A stretch of DNA of 64,000 nucleotides, taken from contig NZ_FOAR01000006.1 of the NCBI RefSeq assembly GCF_900109755.1, forward strand, positions 1 to 64,000, given 5' to 3'. The stretch comes from Pseudomonas agarici (GTDB taxonomy: Bacteria; Pseudomonadota; Gammaproteobacteria; Pseudomonadales; Pseudomonadaceae). How positions within the stretch are numbered: position 1 is the first letter of the stretch; each line of letters starts with the position of its first letter. Under the pieces are notes generated by a model. The model worked only from the letters and a program-made list of their open reading frames with translations, was not told the origin of the DNA and searched no databases. The position numbers and the translations under genes are program-made. Below, piece after piece: positions 57,557-64,000 of the stretch.

Positions 57557-57655
57557 TAGTTATCATGGATAATTCCACTTAAGCTTCTGTAGGATGCTCC
57601 TGCTACACTGCAACCTCCGCGAATCTCCAGTCCTCATACTGATCAGGAGCATATG

Positions 57656-58273
57656 GTGCCTGTCGTCTTCGTCGCCGCTTCTAAATTGCCCACCCCTTTT
57701 GCGACCTTCACCATGAACGGCTTTCTCGAAGAAGCTACTAATCGTGAACATGTCGTGCTGACGCTTGGGGATGTGGCTGATGGTGCACCGGTTCTTGGCC
57801 GCGTGCACTCCGAGTGCCTGACTGGCGATGCCTTGTTCAGCCAGCGTTGTGATTGTGGTTCCCAGCTGGAAGCTGCCTTGCAGGCGATTGCCCGCGAGGG
57901 GCGCGGGGTGCTGTTGTACCTGCGCCAGGAAGGCCGTGGTATCGGCCTGATGAACAAGATCCGTGCCTATGAGTTGCAAGATGGCGGTGCCGACACGGTG
58001 GAGGCCAACGAGCGCCTGGGCTTTGCCGCCGACCTGCGCAATTACGCCATCTGTCTGCCGATGCTTGAGCACCTGGGCATCCAATCCCTGCGTCTGATGA
58101 CCAACAACCCGCGCAAGGTCAAGGCGCTGACCGATATGGGCATCACTGTCGCCGAGCGGGTGCCGCTGCACACCGGGCACAACCCGCACAACAAACTCTA
58201 CCTGGCCACCAAGGCCGACAAGCTCGGTCACATGATGGGCAATGAACATCAGAGCGAGGCCGATTCGGCGTGA
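57656..58273 (+). CDS. ribA: GTP cyclohydrolase II
   Basis: 205 residues from GTG 57656 ([18 protein letters not shown]); an ATG at 57653 is one codon earlier but too close to the AGGAG site. Zinc motif [20 protein letters not shown] with the three cysteines, catalytic [21 protein letters not shown] and [17 protein letters not shown]. Starts riboflavin synthesis from GTP. This intact enzyme explains how the fused domain of ribB could degenerate. Overlaps the next gene by four bases. Confidence 0.96.
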   Translation: MPVVFVAASKLPTPFATFTMNGFLEEATNREHVVLTLGDVADGAPVLGRVHSECLTGDALFSQRCDCGSQLEAALQAIAREGRGVLLYLRQEGRGIGLMNKIRAYELQDGGADTVEANERLGFAADLRNYAICLPMLEHLGIQSLRLMTNNPRKVKALTDMGITVAERVPLHTGHNPHNKLYLATKADKLGHMMGNEHQSEADSA

Positions 58274-58689
58274 CCCGTGGGCAAGCGAAGCGCCGGCTGG
58301 CGATCAGTTGGTACCAGCAACTTGTACTGAGTGTGTTGCCTCTGGTTGTCGCCAACGGGTTGTTCGGTCAGTCGCCGCCGCTTTTGCCGGTGCTGGCGAT
58401 GCCGTTGTTCATTGCCGGCGTAGCCTCGATGTTTATCAGTCTGCGGTTTTTCGGTGCCTACAAGCGTTCGCTGATCGCGACCCAGGCTGTCCTGGATACC
58501 CCCGAAGAGCCGGCAGCCTGGATTGCCCTGGCGAATGTTCGACGCAAGGCGCTGGTGGTGGCGGCGTTGCCTGCCTGGATCGGCGCCCTGGCGGTATTCG
58601 TCGGCCTGGAGGCAGTGCCGTTGGTATTACTGGTGGTGTCCACCGTGGTGGTGTTCTACCTCTATCGGATTCCGCGTCAACTCGGCTGA
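58270..58689 (+). CDS. small multi-pass membrane protein (PA4046-like)
   Basis: 139 residues with four likely membrane segments (about 16-32, 41-59, 97-112, 116-131). GTG start overlapping the ribA stop (GTGA). Conserved in this position next to ribA in Pseudomonas. No function is recognised. Confidence 0.75.
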   Translation: MTRGQAKRRLAISWYQQLVLSVLPLVVANGLFGQSPPLLPVLAMPLFIAGVASMFISLRFFGAYKRSLIATQAVLDTPEEPAAWIALANVRRKALVVAALPAWIGALAVFVGLEAVPLVLLVVSTVVVFYLYRIPRQLG

Positions 58690-58692
58690 CGC

Positions 58693-58711
58693 ATCGCCGG
58701 TTGGCGATTTT
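58693..58711 (+). terminator. small hairpin after the membrane protein gene
   Basis: ATCGCC, GGTT, GGCGAT then TTT. Short stem, so only a possible terminator. The rest of the gap to dxs (58712-58830) shows a short REP-like end (GCCGACTCCTACAGG) and no gene. Confidence 0.35.
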
Positions 58712-58830
58712 GCTGCGGGTCGTCGCGATATCGGCGAGCGCCGGGCCATGGGCGGTCAGTGTCGGGGCGGCCCAACGCAATTGCCGCCTGCCAGGAGGCG
58801 GTGAGCCGACTCCTACAGGGGAGAGCAATT

Positions 58831-60729
58831 CTACAGGTCGAGCAGTTGCATTCGTGCGATGACCGACGCTTCGATCCCCGTCACATCCAACCCGCACTCG
58901 GCCAGCATCTGCGCCGGCTTCGCGTGTTCGACATAGGCATCCGGAAGCCCCAGGTGCAGGATCGGCTTAAGCAGGTTGTCACGCGCCAGGAACTCGCTGA
59001 CCGCCGCGCCGGCACCACCCATGATGGCGTTTTCCTCGATAGTCACCAGCAGGTCATGGCGACCGGCGATCTCGCGCACCAGCGCTTCATCCAGCGGCTT
59101 GACGAAACGCATGTCGACCACGGTCGCATCGAGCTTTGCGGCGACCACCAGTGCTTCGGCCAATTGCACGCCAAACACCAGCAGGGCGACCTTGTGGCCT
59201 TGACGGCGAACCAGGCCCTTGCCGATCTCGATCGGTTCCAGGCCTTTCTCGATGGTCGCGTTCGGACCGGTGCCGCGTGGATAACGCACGGCTGCGGGGC
59301 CGTTGTACAGATGGCCGGTGCTGAGCATCTTGCGCAGTTCATTTTCGTCGCTTGGGGTCATCACCAGCATGCCGGGAATGCAACGCAGGTACGACAGGTC
59401 GAAACTGCCAGCGTGGGTCGGACCATCTTCGCCCACCAGGCCGGCCCGGTCGATGGCGAACAGTACGTCGAGGTTCTGCACCGCGACGTCATGCACCAAC
59501 TGGTCATAACCGCGTTGCAGGAAGGTGGAGTAAATTGCCACCACCGGCTTGGCGCCTTCGCAAGCCATGCCGGCGGCAAAGGTCACCGCGTGCTGCTCGG
59601 CAATCGCCACATCGAAGTAGCGCAGCGGGAAACGCTCGCTGAAGGCCACCAGGTCGGAGCCTTCCTTCATGGCGGGGGTAATGCCCACCAGCCGTGAGTC
59701 GGCGGCAGCCATGTCGCACAGCCATTCACCGAACACCGCGGAATACTTCGGTCCGCTGGCCTTCTTCGGCGTTGTTGCTGGAGCGTCCAGGGGTTCGAGC
59801 TTGGTAATCGCGTGATAGCCAATCGGATCGACTTCCGCCGGGGCGAAGCCCTTGCCCTTCTTGGTGACCACATGCAGGAACTGCGGGCCCTTGAGGTCAC
59901 GCATATTGCGCAGAGTGGCGATCAGGGTCGGCAAGTCGTGGCCGTCGATGGGGCCGATATAGTTCCAGCCCAGCTCTTCGAACAAGGTGCCGGGGACCAG
60001 CATACCTTTGGCATACTCTTCGGTGCGGCGAGCGATTTCCCAGGCACCGGGCAAGCGCGAAAGGACTTTCTTGCTGCCCTCGCGCATGCTCGCGTAGGTG
60101 CGGCTGGAAAGAATCTTCGCCAGGTAGTTGGAAAGACCGCCGACATTGCGCGAGATCGACATGTCATTGTCGTTGAGGATCACCAGCATGTTGGCGTCGA
60201 CTTCCGGCGCGTGGTTCAGCGCCTCGAACGCCATGCCGGCAGTCAGCGCGCCGTCGCCGATCACCGCGATGGCCTTGCGGTCGCTGTCCTGCAGCCGGGC
60301 GGCAATCGCCATGCCGAGGGCGGCGCTGATGGAGGTGCTGGAGTGGCCGACGCCAAAGGTGTCGTATTCGCTCTCCGAGCGGCGCGGGAAAGCGGCCAGG
60401 CCATCCTTTTGACGCAGGGTACGCATTTGCTCGCGACGACCGGTAAGGATCTTGTGCGGATACGCCTGATGGCCCACGTCCCACACCAGCCGGTCATCCG
60501 GGGTGTCGAAAACGTAATGCAACGCGATGGTCAGTTCGATGACGCCGAGACCGGCGCCGAAATGCCCACCGGTCTGGCCGACTGAATAGAGCAATTCCAG
60601 GCGCAACTCATTGGCCAGGGTTTCCAGCTCGGCTTCACCTAACCGGCGCAGACCGGCCGGCGTATCGGCGCGGTCCAGCAGGGGCGTGGTCGGGCGCTGG
60701 CGGGGAATCTCATGGAACGTCGTGGGCAT
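58831..60729 (-). CDS. dxs: 1-deoxy-D-xylulose-5-phosphate synthase
   Basis: 632 residues. Thiamine diphosphate enzyme that joins pyruvate and glyceraldehyde 3-phosphate at the start of the MEP isoprenoid pathway. [17 protein letters not shown] is the cofactor site (about residues 155-171); the transketolase pyrimidine domain has [18 protein letters not shown]. Lies after ispA on the minus strand, with a 129-base gap. Confidence 0.97.
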   Translation of the reverse strand: MPTTFHEIPRQRPTTPLLDRADTPAGLRRLGEAELETLANELRLELLYSVGQTGGHFGAGLGVIELTIALHYVFDTPDDRLVWDVGHQAYPHKILTGRREQMRTLRQKDGLAAFPRRSESEYDTFGVGHSSTSISAALGMAIAARLQDSDRKAIAVIGDGALTAGMAFEALNHAPEVDANMLVILNDNDMSISRNVGGLSNYLAKILSSRTYASMREGSKKVLSRLPGAWEIARRTEEYAKGMLVPGTLFEELGWNYIGPIDGHDLPTLIATLRNMRDLKGPQFLHVVTKKGKGFAPAEVDPIGYHAITKLEPLDAPATTPKKASGPKYSAVFGEWLCDMAAADSRLVGITPAMKEGSDLVAFSERFPLRYFDVAIAEQHAVTFAAGMACEGAKPVVAIYSTFLQRGYDQLVHDVAVQNLDVLFAIDRAGLVGEDGPTHAGSFDLSYLRCIPGMLVMTPSDENELRKMLSTGHLYNGPAAVRYPRGTGPNATIEKGLEPIEIGKGLVRRQGHKVALLVFGVQLAEALVVAAKLDATVVDMRFVKPLDEALVREIAGRHDLLVTIEENAIMGGAGAAVSEFLARDNLLKPILHLGLPDAYVEHAKPAQMLAECGLDVTGIEASVIARMQLLDL

Positions 60730-60858
60730 CAGGCGAATCGTTATAGGTATGAAGACGCGGCAGTTTACCTTATGGAGCGCGTGCTGCCCACGCGCTGTCG
60801 CATCGACAGGTCGGATGATGGTCCTTTGAGCGTGCGAAGGACCTGGGACAACGCCAGG

Positions 60859-61746
60859 TCAGCTGCGGCGTTCGACGATATAACAAGCCAGCTCACGCAG
60901 CGGTTCGGCGGCCGCGTCAAACGGCTGCAGGGCGTGCAGCGCCTGGTCGCGCAGCTCAAGGGCGTAGGCCTTGGCGTTGTCGAGGCCGAGCAGAGCCGGG
61001 TAGGTGGGCTTGTCCCGGGCGATATCGGCGCCCTGGCGCTTGCCGAGGGTCGCGGTATCGCTTTCGACGTCGAGAATATCGTCCTGCACCTGAAACGCCA
61101 GGCCGATGGCCTGGGCGTAGGTCCGCAGGGACTTGAGCGCATCTTTCTGCGCATTGCCGCTGGCAAGGGCGCCGAGGATCACACTGGCTTCGATCAGTGC
61201 TCCGGTCTTGTGCCGATGCATGTATTCCAGAGCTTTCTGGTCGAGCTTGAGGCCCACCGACCCGAGGTCGATGGCCTGGCCGCCAACCATGCCGGCGGGA
61301 CCTGCGGCCTGGGCCAGGGTACTGACCATGGTCAGGCGGGTCTCGGCGCTCAGATCGCCCAGGCGTGGGTCGAGCAGGGCGCTGAAGGCCAGGCTTTGCA
61401 GACCGTCGCCAGCGAGGATCGCGCAGGCTTCGTCGAAGGCCTTGTGGGTGGTCGGCTGGCCGCGACGCAGATCGTCATCGTCCATGGCCGGCAAATCGTC
61501 GTGGACCAGTGAGTAGGCGTGGATCAGCTCGACCGCGCAGGCTGCGCCGTGGGCCTGTTCCGACAGGCCGCCGAGGGCTTCGCAGGCGGCATAGGCCAGC
61601 AGCGGGCGCACACGCTTGCCGCCGTTCATCACGCTGTAGCGCATGGCCTCATAGAGGCGGGCGAGTTCGGCGCTCGGGGCGACGAACAAAGTGTCCAGCG
61701 CGGCGTTAACCTGCTGCTGGCTGCGGGCATAGTAGGCTTTGATCAT
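60859..61746 (-). CDS. ispA: farnesyl diphosphate synthase (polyprenyl synthetase)
   Basis: 295 residues from ATG 61746 ([20 protein letters not shown]). First Asp-rich motif [14 protein letters not shown] (83-96) and second [20 protein letters not shown] binds diphosphate. The start overlaps the xseB stop (ATGA). Open frame further upstream is xseB in another frame. Confidence 0.96.
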   Translation of the reverse strand: MIKAYYARSQQQVNAALDTLFVAPSAELARLYEAMRYSVMNGGKRVRPLLAYAACEALGGLSEQAHGAACAVELIHAYSLVHDDLPAMDDDDLRRGQPTTHKAFDEACAILAGDGLQSLAFSALLDPRLGDLSAETRLTMVSTLAQAAGPAGMVGGQAIDLGSVGLKLDQKALEYMHRHKTGALIEASVILGALASGNAQKDALKSLRTYAQAIGLAFQVQDDILDVESDTATLGKRQGADIARDKPTYPALLGLDNAKAYALELRDQALHALQPFDAAAEPLRELACYIVERRS

Positions 61747-61985
61747 TCTGACTGTTCCGTGTCGAAGGGTTCTTCGGCCAGTTCGCCATCGCGCTCCAGC
61801 AAGATTTGTACCTTCTGCTCGGCCTGGGCCAAGGCGCCCTGGCACTCACGCGTCAGGCGGATGCCTTGTTCGAAAGCGGTCAGCGATTCTTCCAACGACA
61901 GCTCGCCGTTTTCCAGGCGCTCGACCAGCGTTTGCAGATCGGCGAGGGATTGTTCGAAATCCAGGGAAACTTTTTTGCGGGCCAT
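61743..61985 (-). CDS. xseB: exodeoxyribonuclease VII small subunit
   Basis: 80 residues. Two-helix coiled protein with the family sequence [26 protein letters not shown]. Joins XseA to degrade single-stranded DNA. First gene of the xseB-ispA-dxs group. Confidence 0.95.
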   Translation of the reverse strand: MARKKVSLDFEQSLADLQTLVERLENGELSLEESLTAFEQGIRLTRECQGALAQAEQKVQILLERDGELAEEPFDTEQSE

Positions 61986-62057
61986 GGCGGCGATCTCGAT
62001 AGGCGTTAAACCCTCGCGACACTAGCAGACAGCAGGTTTCGGGGCAAATGCAAGGGT

Positions 62058-62222
62058 CTAGTGGCCTGTGTGGTGAGTTCTATGAGTCCATTTCGGCGTC
62101 ATAAATTCCTGGCCTGCGTTACTGTTCCTCGCCATAGCCCGGCTATGACTCGTCACAGCGCCTTGGCCATGGACTTATGGCATCCGAATTTGAGCTAACG
62201 AACTCACCGTACAGGCCACTAG
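62058..62222. mobile_element. MITE-like palindromic repeat, 165 bp
   Basis: Imperfect end-to-end palindrome. The outer arms are 23 bases (CTAGTGGCCTGTGTGGTGAG... at 62058-62080; right arm 62200-62222) with 21 matching positions. The similarity continues inward to a centre near 62140 (ATAGCCCGGCTAT). No coding capacity. It abuts the truncated lipase gene. A single end of a related copy lies at 29788-29820. Confidence 0.75.
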
Positions 62223-63182
62223 CGTTTGGCTTTAGTCGCGACGCGGCGGCAGCTCGACACTGCGCCAATGACCTGCTCAAAGGGGCAGGCAGCCTGCTGG
62301 CCCGAGCCTTGCCAGTGGGCTCGCCACTGCTTAACACCAACTTCGCCTAGCGTGCCGGCAGCGACGTTATCCTCAATTTTATCGGCCTGTTCGATACCGT
62401 GGCCGGCATCGTCGCCCCGCTGAGCAATGATTTCAGTCCGCACAACGCCCTTAATCCTGGCGTGAATCTACGCCTGGCTCCAGGCAGTGCTCGTCAGGTG
62501 GTGCAACTGGTGGCCAACGACGAGCATCGTCACAACTTCTCGCTCACCCGTACCGACACTGATTTGTTTGTACCGGGCTGCCATTCCGATGTTGGCGGCG
62601 GTTACCTTGCCGTTGTCCACGGAAAACCTGTTGCTGAGCAAACCCGACAGCAGCTTCAGCCCGCCCCAGGAACCCAACGAACATAGCGAGGCTTATCGCC
62701 GTACCCAGCAGCGCCTCGAACGTAGCCAAGACTACTGGCAGCATTACATCCCGCACGAGGGGTTGAGCATTGTCACCTGGGACACGGGAACCCAACACCG
62801 GCGCCGCGATACCCCAGCACAAAAGCGGGTTTATGCGGCCATCGCGGGCGAACGTCAGGTGCGCGGCGAACTCTCCTTGGTGTACCTGCGGATCATGCGT
62901 GAGCTGGGCGTGCGTGCCGGGGTGGCGTTTGATCCCGTTCCAGATACACCAGCCCTCGCCTTGCCTACCGAACTCCAGCCCATCGCCGCCAAGTTGCAGG
63001 CCTATGCCTTACATGAGCCCTTCACTCTCCTGAACGCCGAGGACCTCGCGTTGTTGCGCCGCCATTACATTCATCTCTCGGCCCATTGGAATGCCGCCAA
63101 AGGATGGAATAACAGCGATCTGGAGGCGGTGTTCATCAACCGTCCCGCCGAGGGTAATCAACGGGCGAAGTACCACCCATGA
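62222..63182 (+). pseudogene. decayed T6SS phospholipase effector (Tle family, DUF2235)
   Basis: About 320 codons resembling the C-terminal two thirds of DUF2235 lipases. It begins at the edge of the palindromic repeat with AFGFSRDAAAARH, the nucleophile motif (GFSRG in relatives; here Asp replaces Gly). There is an in-frame TAG at 62348. Then come INFIGLFDTV-like LNFIGLFDTVAGIVAPL, RTDTDLFVPGCHSDVGGGYL, and a one-base insertion in the TACCTT at 62604-62608. The frame then continues to 63182 (LSLVYLRIMRELGVRAGV, INRPAEGNQ). The N-terminus is missing. Three independent lesions, so certainly non-functional. The stop overlaps the immunity gene. Confidence 0.85.
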
Positions 63183-63829
63183 ACCCACTTAAAGGCTTGC
63201 TGCTGTGCGGCGTGCTGTTGTGGTTGAGCGGCTGCGTCCATGGTACCGGGCGCTTGCCGTATGACGCGTGGTACCTGGGATTGTTTGCCCCCAACTACAT
63301 GGAGGTGTGGATCGAAACCGCCGATGCGGTGGATATCCGGGACCGGGCCTACCGTCGCGCCATGAGCGGCGTGGCCGGAAACTCGCCGAAGCACTTCAAG
63401 GGCAATCCGCGTGGTTGGCCTCAGCATCCAGGGGCCGGTGCAACCAAGCGCGTCCTGGGGGCTGATTTACCGCGGCTGATTTATGTGCGCTGGCAATCGC
63501 TGGTGGAGCCGCAGACCTATGAGGCCTATATCGTTATTCCCGAGACCACCCGGCAAGCCATGCTTGTCGGTGAGAAAGCGTACTGCGCCGCCGATGGAAA
63601 ATGGATCACGGATTATCGGAACATGCTGACGGTTGGCCTGGCTCCAGGCGGCATTGCCAGGGTCTGGCTTGGGGGAGCATGCCTGAAACCCATCGACGTG
63701 GCACGGGTGCAGGGCTGGGTGGTGAAAGTGGGGCCTTATGACGGTACGTCAGGCGGCAGGCATCGACCACTATCCACAACTTCCAAGGAATACATCGAGA
63801 AATATGGAGTCCCTTATGGTTCGTGGTGA
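63179..63829 (+). CDS. DUF2931 lipoprotein, immunity protein of the Tle lipase type
   Basis: 216 residues, ATG overlapping the end of the lipase pseudogene (ATGA). Lipobox WLSGC (Cys19) after MNPLKGLLLCGVLLWLSG. The mature DUF2931 domain has LPYDAWYLGLFAPNYMEVW and VRWQSLVEPQTYEAYI. DUF2931 lipoproteins sit in the periplasm and neutralise cognate T6SS phospholipases. It appears intact although the effector is dead, as expected for a retained immunity gene. Confidence 0.82.
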   Translation: MNPLKGLLLCGVLLWLSGCVHGTGRLPYDAWYLGLFAPNYMEVWIETADAVDIRDRAYRRAMSGVAGNSPKHFKGNPRGWPQHPGAGATKRVLGADLPRLIYVRWQSLVEPQTYEAYIVIPETTRQAMLVGEKAYCAADGKWITDYRNMLTVGLAPGGIARVWLGGACLKPIDVARVQGWVVKVGPYDGTSGGRHRPLSTTSKEYIEKYGVPYGSW

Positions 63830-63930
63830 TACCGAAGTCACCTGGAGCATGGGTCGCCTGAACGCCAAGGGCCTCGCGCCGCTGCACCGCCACTCCATGC
63901 CTGGAACCCTAACATCAGTTGATAAAAAAC

Positions 63931-64000
63931 TTACTCATGTTTATGTCCATGTTTATGAACTTCTCCGCCTTCATGGGCATGCTCATGTGAGTGGGCAACG
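63931..64000 (-). CDS. His-rich C-terminus of a gene running off the window
   Basis: The last 22 complete codons end VAHSHEHAHEGGEVHKHGHK plus HE and TAA at 63931. Alternating histidines point to a metal-binding tail, such as that of a metal transporter or metallochaperone. The rest lies beyond the window. Confidence 0.55.
   Translation of the reverse strand, partial: VAHSHEHAHEGGEVHKHGHKHE

Noticed and set aside
63816..64000. Open frame on the + strand starting MVRGDTEVTWSMGRLNAKG and running to the end
   Set aside because: Overlaps the end of the immunity gene without a ribosome site and runs antisense to the His-rich gene end; its own His content is the mirror of that repeat.
1..64000. 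tRNA, rRNA or CRISPR loci
   Set aside because: No repeat-spacer pattern, cloverleaf-like TTCGA-containing segment or rRNA sequence was noticed on either strand.

Overview
This window comes from a Pseudomonas chromosome, most likely the P. fluorescens group. The gene orders tuf - S10/spc/alpha ribosomal operons - katA - ferritin - uvrA - MFS - ssb, the block epimerase - OprG - zinc ABC genes - ybbN - nrdR - ribD - ribE - ribB - ribH - nusB - thiL - pgpA - ribA - dxs - ispA - xseB, and the protein sequences themselves are all typical of that genus. The species is not determined here.

Layout. 1-14264: tail of tuf, then the S10, spc and alpha operons (27 ribosomal proteins, secY, rpoA), all on the + strand, with three promoter-like sites that each sit directly behind a hairpin. 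14265-21560: catalase and heme-free ferritin (oxidative stress and iron), uvrA on the opposite strand, a YajR-like MFS transporter and ssb. 21600-36300: accessory DNA, AT-richer in parts. It holds a T6SS Hcp gene divergent from a frameshifted putative effector and a coupled membrane immunity-like gene; a small-peptide gene with an M29-metallopeptidase-like gene, which is RiPP-like; an aldolase / acetaldehyde dehydrogenase / cupin operon with an AraC regulator; and a MACPF pore-forming protein with an unknown partner, divergent from a large XRE-cyclase-like-ATPase-TPR regulator. 36359-46934: Lhr-family helicase, two sugar-nucleotide SDR genes, OprG, and a zinc-responsive set (DUF3299 protein, FtsX-like permease, ABC ATPase, ZrgA-like His-rich protein) behind a Zur-like operator. 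47280-49232: an islet with an ExoY-like nucleotidyl cyclase toxin gene. 49233-61985: thioredoxin-like YbbN, a YbaY-like lipoprotein, nrdR, the riboflavin pathway (ribD, ribE, ribB, ribH, ribA), nusB, thiL, pgpA, and the isoprenoid genes dxs, ispA and xseB. 62058-64000: a palindromic MITE-like repeat that truncates a decayed T6SS phospholipase (Tle/DUF2235) gene, its intact DUF2931 immunity lipoprotein, and the His-rich end of a gene running off the window.

How it fits together. The core blocks are ordinary growth genes. The accessory blocks are dominated by antagonism and host-interaction functions: Hcp with a putative effector and immunity protein, a decayed lipase effector with surviving immunity, a MACPF toxin and an ExoY-like cyclase. 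The least understood parts are the peptide/M29 cluster (24.2-25.75 kb), the MACPF operon with its giant divergent regulator (29.85-36.3 kb), and the Hcp-linked effector locus.

Limits. All assignments rest on reading motifs and gene order by eye. No database search, structure prediction or expression data were available.
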